The position numbers and the translations under genes were made by a program. 64,000 bases of DNA, taken from an uncultured Clostridia bacterium (GTDB lineage: Bacteria; Bacillota; Clostridia; Christensenellales; Borkfalkiaceae). The notes beneath the pieces are model-generated. The model did no database searches. It saw only the letters and a list, made by a program, of their open reading frames with translations, and was not told the origin of the DNA. The stretch lies in assembly GCA_944354535.1 (NCBI GenBank), contig CALVPY010000008.1:1-64000 (forward strand), in the 5' to 3' direction. How positions within the stretch are numbered: position 1 is the first letter of the stretch; each line of letters begins with the position of its first letter. Shown in pieces: positions 1 through 8,089 of this stretch.

Positions 1-877
1 CCATCTGTTCGAGCAGGGTATCGTATCTTCCGCCGCCGAGCACCGTGCCCTGCGCGCCCGCCGCCTTCGTCACGAATTCGAACACCGTGCGGCTGTAATA
101 GTCGAGCCCGCGCACGATGGAAGGATCGACGGTATATCCGATGCCCGTCTCGTCGAGAAGATGCTTGACTTCTTCGAAGTGCGCCCGGCAGTCGTCGCAG
201 AGATAATCCAAAATTTTGGGCGCGCCCGCCGTGACCCGACGGCAAGCTTCTTCCTTGCAGTCGAGCATCCGCATGGGGTTCTTTTCAAAGCGCGCGTTGC
301 AGTCGGCGCACATATTTTGAAGGTGCGGGCGGAAATACTCTTTGAGCGCCGCGTGATAGGCAGCGCGGCAGCTCTTGCAGCCGATGGAATTGAGGCGGAG
401 CGACACTTCTTTGAGCCCCAGCGACTTCAGAAAGTTTGCGGCGAGCGAGATGACTTCGGCGTCCGCTTCGGGCGAAGCTGCGCCGTAGAGCTCGCAGCCG
501 AACTGATGGAATTCACGCAGCCGCCCCGCCTGCGGGCGCTCGTAGCGGAACGCCGAGATGAAGTAATACATCTTGGCGGGGAGCGCCTCGCTCATGAGGC
601 CGTTCTCGATGAAGGCGCGCGCGACGCCCGCCGTTCCCTCGGGGCGCAGGGTGATGCTCCTGCCGCCCTTATCGAGGAAGGTGTACATTTCTTTGTTGAC
701 GATATCCGTCGTATCGCCCACGCCGCGCACGAAAAGCTCGGTGTGCTCGAAGACGGGCGTCCTGATCTCCTTGAAGGCGTAAGCCTCGGCGGTCTTTCTC
801 GCCGCGTCTTCGATGTGGTGCCACAGATATACGTCGCGGGGCAAAATATCCTTTGTCCCCTTGGGTGCCTGGATCAT
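1..877 (-). CDS. hisS: Histidyl-tRNA synthetase (N-terminal part, runs off the window)
   Basis: Class II aminoacyl-tRNA synthetase that charges tRNA-His in the cytoplasm. The visible 292 codons begin MIQAPKGTKDILP, the usual HisRS opening, and carry motif 2 (RYERPQAGRLREFHQFG) and the signature GLDYYSRTVFEF. A cysteine-rich stretch (about residues 186-214) is typical of the bacterial insertion. The ATG at 877 follows AAGGAG eight bases upstream. The C-terminal half, including the anticodon-binding domain, lies outside the window. It is the last visible gene of a minus-strand run from dprA, 92 bases after hslU. That gap holds an inverted repeat (CTCAAAGCG, 918-926 and 944-952) but no T-box features. 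Confidence 0.95.
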   Translation of the reverse strand, partial: MIQAPKGTKDILPRDVYLWHHIEDAARKTAEAYAFKEIRTPVFEHTELFVRGVGDTTDIVNKEMYTFLDKGGRSITLRPEGTAGVARAFIENGLMSEALPAKMYYFISAFRYERPQAGRLREFHQFGCELYGAASPEADAEVISLAANFLKSLGLKEVSLRLNSIGCKSCRAAYHAALKEYFRPHLQNMCADCNARFEKNPMRMLDCKEEACRRVTAGAPKILDYLCDDCRAHFEEVKHLLDETGIGYTVDPSIVRGLDYYSRTVFEFVTKAAGAQGTVLGGGRYDTLLEQM

Positions 878-969
878 AAGTTTACTCCTTTTCCGATTGC
901 CGCATGGGCTGTTCTTCCTCAAAGCGCGCTCCGCACAGAATCACGCTTTGAGCCGTTCCCTTCCGCGCC

Positions 970-2280
970 TCAGAGGACGTACTTTTTGAGATCGCGGTTC
1001 TTGGTGATCTTGGCAAGATGTTCTTCGACGTACTTGCGGTCGATCTCCACCGTGACGAGGGGATAGTCTCCGCCGCCCGCGTTGAAAGAGATGTCTTCGA
1101 GCAGATACTCCATCACCGTGTGGAGGCGGCGCGCGCCGATGTCTTCGCTCGTCATGTTGATCTCTTCGGAGATCTCGGCGATCGCCTCGATGGCGTCGGA
1201 CGTGAATTTCAAATCGATGTTGTCGACGGCGAGAAGCACGGCGTACTGCCGCGTCAGCGAATGCTCCGTGCTCGTGAGGATGTTGATAAAGTCCTCTTTC
1301 GTGAGGGGCGTGAGCTCGACGGAGACGGGGAAGCGGCCCTGAAGCTCGGGGATGAGATCCTCGACGCGGGCGACGTGGAAGGCGCCCGCCGCAATGAAGA
1401 GCATGTAGTCCGTCTTGACGGGCCCGTACTTGGTCATCACCGTGCTGCCCTCGACGATGGGCAAAATGTCGCGCTGAACGCCTTCGCGCGAGACGTCCGC
1501 TCCGCCCGTGTTGCCCTTTGCGGCGATCTTATCGATCTCGTCGATGAAGATGATGCCGTCGTTTTCGGCGCGGCGCACCGCCTCTTCTTCGACGGCGTCG
1601 TTGTCGATGAGCTTATCGCTCTCTTCTGCGAGGAAGAGTTTCATAAGATCCTTGACGGCGATCTTGCGGCGCTTCTTTTTGGGCGGGAGCATCTCACCGA
1701 AGATGGAGCCCAAATTGATGGCTGCGCCCCCGGGGACGAGTTCCATCGTCTTGGGCTCGTCGCGGACGTCCGCCTCGACGACGAGGTTATCGAAGACGCC
1801 CTTTCTCAGCGATTCGAGAAGGTTCGCTTCGAACACTTCGCGCGGGGTCTCGCCGCGGTCGGCTTTTTTGAGCTCGGATAAAATTTTGACGACGCGCTGT
1901 TCGGCAGCCGCCGTGGCTTTGACGGAAACTTCCGCCGCCTTCTCGTCTTTGACAAGGCGCACGGCGCTCTCCACGAGGTCGCGCACCATGCCCTCGACAT
2001 CCTTGCCCACATACCCCACTTCGGTGTACTTGGTGGCCTCCACCTTGATGAAGGGGGCTTTGACGAGCTTTGCAAGCCTTCTTGCGATCTCCGTCTTGCC
2101 CACGCCCGTGGGGCCCTTCATGATGATGTTCTTAGGTGTGATCTCCTCGCGCATCTCGGGGGAGAGCTGCGAGCGGCGGTAGCGGTTGCGCAGGGCGATG
2201 GCGACGGCTTTTTTCGCCTCGTCCTGCCCCACGATATGTTTATTGAGTTCGTTTACAATCTGTTTGGGAGAAAGATCCAT
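970..2280 (-). CDS. hslU: ATP-dependent protease ATPase subunit HslU (ClpY)
   Basis: AAA+ unfoldase of the HslUV (ClpYQ) protease; it unfolds substrates and feeds them to HslV in the cytoplasm. The 436-residue length is close to the family norm. Walker A GPTGVGKT is at residues 56-63, and Walker B with sensor context appears as IIFIDEIDKIA in the middle. The C-terminal end LKKYVL resembles the tail that docks into HslV. The ATG at 2280 is preceded by AAGGAGG. It lies 12 bases downstream of hslV in the same operon, so the two subunits are co-expressed. Confidence 0.97.
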   Translation of the reverse strand: MDLSPKQIVNELNKHIVGQDEAKKAVAIALRNRYRRSQLSPEMREEITPKNIIMKGPTGVGKTEIARRLAKLVKAPFIKVEATKYTEVGYVGKDVEGMVRDLVESAVRLVKDEKAAEVSVKATAAAEQRVVKILSELKKADRGETPREVFEANLLESLRKGVFDNLVVEADVRDEPKTMELVPGGAAINLGSIFGEMLPPKKKRRKIAVKDLMKLFLAEESDKLIDNDAVEEEAVRRAENDGIIFIDEIDKIAAKGNTGGADVSREGVQRDILPIVEGSTVMTKYGPVKTDYMLFIAAGAFHVARVEDLIPELQGRFPVSVELTPLTKEDFINILTSTEHSLTRQYAVLLAVDNIDLKFTSDAIEAIAEISEEINMTSEDIGARRLHTVMEYLLEDISFNAGGGDYPLVTVEIDRKYVEEHLAKITKNRDLKKYVL

Positions 2281-2292
2281 GCTTGTTCCTCC

Positions 2293-2826
2293 TTACACCG
2301 TCTCGCAGATGATGTGGTCGTTCGTATAGACACAAATTTCACTTGCGATCTTGAGCGCCTTTTTTGCGATCTCCTCGGCGGAAAAATCGGTGTTCTGCGC
2401 AAGGGCGCGCGCCGCAGCGAGCGCATAGTTGCCGCCCGAGCCGATGGCGCAGATGCCCTCGTCGGGTTCGATGACTTCGCCCGTACCCGACAGGATGAGG
2501 AGCGTATCCTTATCCGCCGTGATCATCATGGCATCGAGCTTTCTTCCGATCTTATCGCTCCGCCAAAGGTCTGCAAGCTCCACCGCCGAGCGCATGAGGT
2601 TGCCCGCAAACTTGTTGAGCATCCCTTCAAAGCGTTCCGAGAGCGAGAAGGCGTCCGTCACCGAGCCCGCAAAGCCCAGAATGACCTTGCCGCCGTAGAT
2701 GCGGCGCACCTTGATAGCCGTATTCTTGAACACGACCGACTCGCCGAGGGTGACCTGTCCGTCCCCCGCGATGGCCGTGACGCCGTCCCGTTTGACGGCG
2801 CAGATGGTCGTTCCGCGAAATTCCAT
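2293..2826 (-). CDS. hslV: ATP-dependent protease proteolytic subunit HslV (ClpQ)
   Basis: Threonine peptidase of the HslUV protease, a proteasome beta-subunit relative. Residues 6-7 are the Thr-Thr pair ([11 protein letters not shown]), so a five-residue propeptide would be removed to expose the catalytic threonine; this is inferred from the family. The GDGQVTLGE motif and a second glycine-rich turn ([11 protein letters not shown]) follow. Length 177 residues is typical. The start is supported by AAGGAGG seven bases upstream. It begins right after the trmFO stop, as in the Bacillus clp-cod cluster. No xerC homologue lies between trmFO and hslV here, unlike in Bacillus. Confidence 0.97.
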   Translation of the reverse strand: MEFRGTTICAVKRDGVTAIAGDGQVTLGESVVFKNTAIKVRRIYGGKVILGFAGSVTDAFSLSERFEGMLNKFAGNLMRSAVELADLWRSDKIGRKLDAMMITADKDTLLILSGTGEVIEPDEGICAIGSGGNYALAAARALAQNTDFSAEEIAKKALKIASEICVYTNDHIICETV

Positions 2827-4128
2827 TTATCTTCCTCCTTCGCCATAGATCGCCGCCTTGAAGCGTTCGATCTCTTCGAGCGCAAGCGCGCCGAGGCGTC
2901 TCTTCTTTTCCTTTTTGTCGCGCACGGAAATGCTCTGCCTGAGGATGCCGTAATTGGCGTTCATGGGCTGAAAGTCCTTGTTTTCCGTGGAGATATAGCG
3001 GGCGAGCGCCCCCGAAACGCAGGTATCTTCGGGCGCTTCGCTTAATTTCCTGTGCAGCCTGTTCCAGATGTGGATGCCGACGAACAGCCCGCTCATCGCG
3101 CTCTCGACGTACCCCTCGACGCCCGTGATCTGCCCCGCAAAAAAGAGGTCGGGGTTGCTTCTGAGCGAAAAATCGTTACTTAAAAGCCTGTCCGCGGGGA
3201 GATAGGTATTGCGGTGCATGACGCCGTAACGCTCGAACTCCGCATGCGCGAGGGCGGGGATGAGCGAAAACACCCGCTTCTGTTCGCCGAATTTGAGATT
3301 GGTCTGGCAGCCGACGAGGTTATAGCTCGTGCCCGCCTCGTTCTCCTTGCGCAGCTGCAATACGGCATAGGGGCGAGCGCCGCTCTCATCCGCAAGTCCC
3401 ACGGGCTTGAAGGTGCCGAAACGGAGCGTATCCTTCCCGCGGGAAGCCATCACTTCGAGGGGCATACAGCCCTCGAAGATCTCCCCCTTCTCAAAATCGT
3501 GCAGCGTTGCCCGTTCGGCGGAAGTGAGCGCCTCCACAAAGGCGTAGTACTCTTCCTTCGTGAGCGGGCAGTTGATGTAATCGCCCGTGCCCTTCCCGTA
3601 TCTGTCGCCCGTGAAGGTGCGGTCAAGGTCGATGCTGTCCGCCGCGACGATGGGCGCGGAAGCGTCGTAAAAGTGCAGCGACGCGCCGAGTTTTTCTTCG
3701 ATGTCTTTATAGAGCGCCCCGCCCGTCAGCGGGCCCGTCGCAATGACGCCCTGTTCGGGCAGCGACGTCACTTCCTCGCAGACGATATGAATGTGCGGGC
3801 AGGCGCGCAGTTTTTCCGTGATATAGGCGGAGAACTTCTCCCTGTCGACGGCAAGCGCCCCGCCCGCCGGCACGCGGGAAACCTCCGCCGCCGCCATCGT
3901 GAGCGAGCCCAACCGCCGCATCTCCTCTTTCAGAAGCCCGCAGGCGTTGCCCCAGATATCGTCGCTCTTCAGGGAATTGGAGCAGACGAGCTCGCCGAAG
4001 TTTGCGCTCTCGTGCGCGGGGGTGAACTTTTGCGGCTTCATGTCGACAAGTTCAACTTCGACGCCGCGGCTGCCGAGATAGTACGCCGCTTCGCTCCCCG
4101 CAAGCCCCGCGCCGATGATGCGGATCAT
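2827..4128 (-). CDS. trmFO: Methylenetetrahydrofolate-tRNA-(uracil-54-C5)-methyltransferase TrmFO
   Basis: Folate- and FAD-dependent enzyme that makes ribothymidine at tRNA position 54, used by many Firmicutes in place of SAM-dependent TrmA. The N-terminus IRIIGAGLAGSEAAYYLG is the FAD dinucleotide-binding motif. CSNSLKSDD near residue 50 and YVESAMSGL near residue 340 are family signatures. Length 433 residues is normal. The start ATG overlaps the topA stop by four bases (ATGA), suggesting translational coupling. MnmG, a related FAD protein, is encoded elsewhere in this window and is clearly distinct. Confidence 0.97.
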   Translation of the reverse strand: MIRIIGAGLAGSEAAYYLGSRGVEVELVDMKPQKFTPAHESANFGELVCSNSLKSDDIWGNACGLLKEEMRRLGSLTMAAAEVSRVPAGGALAVDREKFSAYITEKLRACPHIHIVCEEVTSLPEQGVIATGPLTGGALYKDIEEKLGASLHFYDASAPIVAADSIDLDRTFTGDRYGKGTGDYINCPLTKEEYYAFVEALTSAERATLHDFEKGEIFEGCMPLEVMASRGKDTLRFGTFKPVGLADESGARPYAVLQLRKENEAGTSYNLVGCQTNLKFGEQKRVFSLIPALAHAEFERYGVMHRNTYLPADRLLSNDFSLRSNPDLFFAGQITGVEGYVESAMSGLFVGIHIWNRLHRKLSEAPEDTCVSGALARYISTENKDFQPMNANYGILRQSISVRDKKEKKRRLGALALEEIERFKAAIYGEGGR

Positions 4129-6380
4129 GCGCTGCCCTCTCCCGCTTCGGGAGCATCGGGCGCCTTCCCTTCGGGCGCCTTTTCGGGCTGAGGCGGGCGG
4201 TAGGAGCAGTCTTTATTGCTGCATTTCAAGACGCCCTTCTTGGTTTTGACGATCGCCTCGCCGCAAAGCGGGCACTTTTCGCCCGTGGGTTCGTCCCAGC
4301 TCATGAATTTGCAGGAAGGATACCCGCTGCACCCGTAGTAGAGCCGCCCCGAACGGGTATAGAGCACTTTTGCAGGCTTGCCGCAGACGGGGCAGGTGCC
4401 CTCGAGCTTTTCTTCCCGCTTCTTCTCTTCGCCGTACGGGAGCGTCGATTTGCACTTGGGGTAATTGGGGCAGGCGAGGAACTTGCCGAAACGGCCGTTC
4501 CGCACGATCATCATCGCGCCGCACTTAGGACAAGGCGTATCGGAGACGGGCGCCGTATCTTCGGAGATGATATTCGAACAGGCGGGATAGTTGGAGCAGG
4601 CGAGGAACTTGCCGTACTTGCCCGTCTTGCGCACCATAGGATGCCCGCACTTTTCGCAGAGGATGTCCGTCATCTCGTCGCCGTCCGTCGAGGCATAGCG
4701 GAGCTTTTCCGCAAAGGGCGGATAAAAGGCGGAGATGATCTCGTGCCAGTCCTTGCCGCCCTCCTCGATATCGTCGAGCTTTTCCTCCATGTCCGCCGTG
4801 AAGCCGACGTCCATGATGTCGGTAAAGTACTTGCACAGCATATCGGTGATGCGGTATGCGATGTCGGTGGGCACCATATACTTGCCCTCTTTGGTCACAT
4901 ACTTGCGCTTGTTGAGGACGGAGATGATGGAAGCGTACGTCGAGGGGCGGCCGATGCCCTTATCTTCCATCGCCTTGACGAGGGAAGCGTCCGTGTATCT
5001 TACCGGGGGCTTGGTGAACTTCTGCTCGGGCTTTATTCCGAGCGCGTCGAGCGCGTCCCCTTCGGAAAGCGGGGGCAGAAGTTTGCCGCTGCCTTCCTCT
5101 TCCTCCTCCTTCTTCGCCTCCTGATAGACGGCGGTGAAGCCCGCGAATTTCAGGCTTTTTCCCGTCGCCTTGAAGGAATAACCGCTGTTGTCGATGACGA
5201 TCTGCATCGCATCGTACAAAGCTTCCGCCATCTGCGAGGCGATGAAGCGCTCGTAGATGAGCTTATAGACCTGATAATGCTTTTTATCGAGCATCTTTTG
5301 GGCGCGCTCGGGGGTGAGCGTCACGTCGATGGGACGGATGGCTTCGTGCGCGTCCTGCGCCCCCTTCTTGGAGGCGTAATGATTGGGCTTTGCGGGGCAG
5401 TACTCCTTGCCGAAGCGCTCCTCGATGTAAGAAAGCGCCGCAGCCTGCGCTTCGTCGGAAACGCGCGTCGAGTCGGTACGGATGTAGGTGACGAAGGCGA
5501 TATGTCCCTCCCCTTCGACGTCCATGCCCTCGTAGAGGTGCTGCGCCATGAGCATGGTCTCGGGCGCGGTGTAGCCGAGCTTGTTGGAAGCGTCCTGCTG
5601 CAGGGTGCTCGTCGTGAAGGGCGCGGGAGCGTGCGAGCGCGCGACGCTCTTCTTGACGGAAGAGACGGCGTATTCGCCCGCCGCAAGCGCCTGAAGGACG
5701 GCGTCCGCCTGCTCCTTGCTTCCCACTTTGAACTTTTTATTGTTGAACTTTTCGAGCGCAGCCTTGAAGGGGGAGAATTTCTTCTCCTTGTCCTGCAATT
5801 CCGCAGTGATCGTCCAGTATTCTTCGGGTTTGAACGCCCGGATCTCGCGTTCGCGGTCGACGACGAGCCTCAGCGCCACCGACTGCACGCGCCCCGCCGA
5901 AAGCCCGCTCTGCAATTTGTTGTTGAGGAGCGGCGAGAGCTTATAGCCCACGAGGCGGTCGAGCACGCGGCGCGCCTGCTGCGCATCCACGAGGTTATAG
6001 TTGATCTTCCGCGGGTGTTCCAACGCCTTCGTGACGGCTTTGGGGGAAATTTCGTTGAATTCGATGCGGTTCTCGCCGTTCCCGTCCAGACCCAGCACCG
6101 TCTGCAAGTGCCAGGAAATAGCCTCGCCCTCGCGGTCGGGGTCGGTCGCGAGATAGACGCGGTCGGCCTTTTTCGCCTCGTCCATGAGGCGTTTTACGGT
6201 ATCTTCCTTGCCCGCCGAAACGACGTAGCGCGGCTCAAAGTTCTTCTCGACGGCAACGCCCAGCGTCTTTTGGGGCAGGTCGCGGATGTGTCCGCCGGAC
6301 GCATCCACGCGGTACTTCCCCTTGAGATATTTGGAAATGGTCTTCGCCTTGGAAGGCGACTCTACGATGATGAGATCCAT
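4125..6380 (-). CDS. topA: DNA topoisomerase I
   Basis: Type IA topoisomerase that relaxes negative supercoils. The Toprim domain starts at once (LIIVESPSKAKTISKYL) with DPDREGEAISWH about residue 110. The catalytic tyrosine is in YIRTDSTRVS near residue 300. The C-terminus carries four zinc-ribbon modules, each with paired cysteines (CEKCG, CPKCG, CPVCG, CPLCG), then a Pro/Glu-rich tail. At 751 residues it is full length. AAGGAGC precedes the ATG at 6380. It sits between dprA and trmFO, the conserved Firmicute order. Confidence 0.97.
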   Translation of the reverse strand: MDLIIVESPSKAKTISKYLKGKYRVDASGGHIRDLPQKTLGVAVEKNFEPRYVVSAGKEDTVKRLMDEAKKADRVYLATDPDREGEAISWHLQTVLGLDGNGENRIEFNEISPKAVTKALEHPRKINYNLVDAQQARRVLDRLVGYKLSPLLNNKLQSGLSAGRVQSVALRLVVDREREIRAFKPEEYWTITAELQDKEKKFSPFKAALEKFNNKKFKVGSKEQADAVLQALAAGEYAVSSVKKSVARSHAPAPFTTSTLQQDASNKLGYTAPETMLMAQHLYEGMDVEGEGHIAFVTYIRTDSTRVSDEAQAAALSYIEERFGKEYCPAKPNHYASKKGAQDAHEAIRPIDVTLTPERAQKMLDKKHYQVYKLIYERFIASQMAEALYDAMQIVIDNSGYSFKATGKSLKFAGFTAVYQEAKKEEEEEGSGKLLPPLSEGDALDALGIKPEQKFTKPPVRYTDASLVKAMEDKGIGRPSTYASIISVLNKRKYVTKEGKYMVPTDIAYRITDMLCKYFTDIMDVGFTADMEEKLDDIEEGGKDWHEIISAFYPPFAEKLRYASTDGDEMTDILCEKCGHPMVRKTGKYGKFLACSNYPACSNIISEDTAPVSDTPCPKCGAMMIVRNGRFGKFLACPNYPKCKSTLPYGEEKKREEKLEGTCPVCGKPAKVLYTRSGRLYYGCSGYPSCKFMSWDEPTGEKCPLCGEAIVKTKKGVLKCSNKDCSYRPPQPEKAPEGKAPDAPEAGEGSA

Positions 6381-6403
6381 AAAAGCTCCTTAAGGCCCTG
6401 CGC

Positions 6404-7483
6404 TCAGCGCGCAAGGGAATAGCGGTTTCCGCCCGCCTTGACGGCGAGCCCTTTGAGTTCGAGCGAAGAAAGCACTGCCGCCGCCTCAAAAATTTTCATT
6501 CCCGCCCGTTCCGCCAGAACGGACGAGTGCAATTCTCCCCCTTCGCGCAGGACTTCATACACGCGCCGCTCTTCGGGGGTGAGTCCCTTTTCTTCCGCCC
6601 TCTCCTCTTGCCGATGTGTTTCAAAGCCGTAAAAAGAGAGGATGTCTTCCGCTTCCGTCACGAGGGAAGCGCCCTTTTTCAGAAGGTCGTTGCAGCCCGC
6701 GCCGCGCGTTTCGTTGGGGCGATAGGGAAGCGCGAACACATCGCGGCCGAATTCCGCCGCGCAGTTCGCCGTGATGAGCGCGCCGCTCCTTGCCCCTGCC
6801 GAGAGGACGAGCACGCCCTCCGAAAGGCCTGCAAGCAGGCGGTTGCGCTCGTGAAAGCTGTACTTTTTCACGCCCTCATCCAAAGGATATTCGCTGAGGA
6901 GCAGCCCGCTTTTTGCGATCTGTTCCTTGAGCCCCGCGTGCGAGGCGGGATAGCACTCCTTCAGCCCGCACGGCAGCACCGAGATGAGGTTCTTATAAGG
7001 GAGCGCGCCCGAGATGGCGGCGCTGTCTCCCCCTTCCGCCAGCCCCGTGACGATGCAGAAGCGGGAGGCGAGCTCCCCTGCGATCGCTTTGCCGAGGCTC
7101 TCCGCCCACGGCGGCGTCACACGCGAGCCGACGATGCAGAATTTACGCTTGATAAGAAGAGAACGGTCGCCCTTCCCGTATAACAGAAGGGGCGGAGAGG
7201 CGATGTTTTTGAGTGCTTCGGGGTAGTCGTCGTCGAGCACGGTGAGGGCAAAACAGCCCTCCCGTTCCAGCCTTTTCACAAGCTGCGAAGCCGCCGCAAA
7301 GCGAGCGCCTCTCTCTTTATATAACCGCGCCTTAGGGGAATTTATCACGGTCGGCGCAATTTTTTCGTATTCTTCGAGGAGACGGGCGGGAGAAGCGGCC
7401 GCACGAAGAAGGGCGGCGCACTCGCGCCTGTCAAGCTCCGTGCATCCGCAAAGCCATACGATCCCCAGCTCTTCCTGCGTCAT
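6404..7483 (-). CDS. dprA: DNA-processing protein DprA
   Basis: Single-strand DNA-binding protein that loads RecA during transformation and is widely kept in non-competent bacteria. A Rossmann-like DprA domain spans roughly residues 70-285, with VGSRVTPPWAE and GLAEGGDSAA (usually GLARGID), the nucleotide-fold loop IVTGLAEGG, and NRLLAGLSEGVLV. The last about 60 residues look like the DprA winged helix (EERRVYEVLREGG). AAAGGAGG precedes the ATG at 7483. First gene of the run dprA-topA-trmFO-hslV-hslU-hisS. The comM-like gene lies upstream across the repeat block, matching a common comM/dprA pairing. Confidence 0.94.
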   Translation of the reverse strand: MTQEELGIVWLCGCTELDRRECAALLRAAASPARLLEEYEKIAPTVINSPKARLYKERGARFAAASQLVKRLEREGCFALTVLDDDYPEALKNIASPPLLLYGKGDRSLLIKRKFCIVGSRVTPPWAESLGKAIAGELASRFCIVTGLAEGGDSAAISGALPYKNLISVLPCGLKECYPASHAGLKEQIAKSGLLLSEYPLDEGVKKYSFHERNRLLAGLSEGVLVLSAGARSGALITANCAAEFGRDVFALPYRPNETRGAGCNDLLKKGASLVTEAEDILSFYGFETHRQEERAEEKGLTPEERRVYEVLREGGELHSSVLAERAGMKIFEAAAVLSSLELKGLAVKAGGNRYSLAR

Positions 7484-7648
7484 ATCCGCCTCCTTTTATC
7501 CCCCAAAACCCGCCGAAGCGACTTTTCGGGAACCCTCGTCGCAGCGGAGCAAATTCCGCAAGCCGCTCGTATGATTCGCGGCTTTGCTTTGATGCTCGCT
7601 GCTCCTCTTCCCACGCATCTGCTTCGCATCTGCGCGGGAGCCCTATTA

Positions 7649-7740
7649 CTCCCTCAGTCTTGCCGCCGATGTTCCATCGGACGACAAGACAGCTCCCCCA
7701 TGGGAGGAGCCAAGGAGGGTGCGGTTCCCCGCCTTGCTCC
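7649..7740. repeat. Nested inverted repeat, CTCCCTCAGTC-type intergenic element
   Basis: CTCCCTCAGTC is followed by a hairpin (GTCTTG-CCG-CCGATG, loop TTC, CATCGG-ACGA-CAAGAC), then GCTCCCCCATGGGAGGAGCCAAGG and a second hairpin around CGGTTCCCCG. The CTCCCTCAGTC...GACAGCTCCC layout resembles imperfect palindromes I recall from intergenic regions of gut Clostridia; that comparison is from memory and unverified. Confidence 0.6.
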
Positions 7741-7830
7741 TAAAATCTCCTTCTGCAAGCAAGGTTGCCTTGCGCAGCAGGACTCAATTTGCCTTTTGCC
7801 AAAGGCTTAGTGTCCAATAAGGACAAAACA

Positions 7831-7911
7831 GTGCGTGGGCGATAACGCCTGTTAAAATCAAAAAACTTCGCCCCTCACGGCATTTGTTTTGCGAAGCAAA
7901 AGAAATGCGTG
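7831..7911. repeat. Direct repeat copy 1 (47 bases) plus 36-base palindrome
   Basis: The stretch 7831-7877 (starting GTGCGTGGGCGATAACGCC) is identical to 8007-8053. It runs directly into palindrome 7876-7911 (CACGGCATTTGTTTTGC, then GCAAAAGAAATGCGTG), giving an 81-base composite unit. Confidence 0.85.
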
Positions 7912-8006
7912 AATTAAAAATCTACTGAGCCGAGCAGGGTTCCCCTGCGCTGGCTCCCCCAATTTGCCCTATACTTAGGACTTACTGTTCTTAGAATGAC
8001 AACAAA

Positions 8007-8086
8007 GTGCGTGGGCGATAACGCCTGTTAAAATCAAAAAACTTCGCCCCTCAGGAATTTGTTTCGCGCAGCGAAAGAAATTCGTG
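8007..8086. repeat. Direct repeat copy 2 (47 bases) plus 36-base palindrome
   Basis: Second copy of the composite unit, 176 bases from the first. Its palindrome (8051-8086) ends four bases past the comM stop. Read on the minus strand, the hairpin is followed by GGGGCGAAGTTTTTT, so it could end comM transcription. Confidence 0.8.
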
Positions 8087-8089
8087 AAC

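Larger units (their letters stand above)
7484..8089. other. Gene-free region packed with palindromic and direct repeats
   Basis: About 600 bases without a credible gene between comM and dprA. It holds a nested inverted repeat element (7649-7740), a 47-base direct repeat at 7831-7877 and 8007-8053, a 36-base palindrome directly after each copy (7876-7911, 8051-8086), and a hairpin with the central loop GGTTCCCC (about 7926-7957) that is related to hairpins at 27.34 and 27.54 kb. Short open frames here have no ribosome sites and cross the repeats. Confidence 0.8.

Noticed and set aside
878..969. T-box or other regulator before hisS
   Set aside because: Only one nine-base inverted repeat in a 92-base gap within an operon; the T-box sequence and specifier loop are absent.
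7484..8089. CRISPR array
   Set aside because: Repeats occur only twice, are followed by palindromes and lack regular spacers; no cas genes are nearby.
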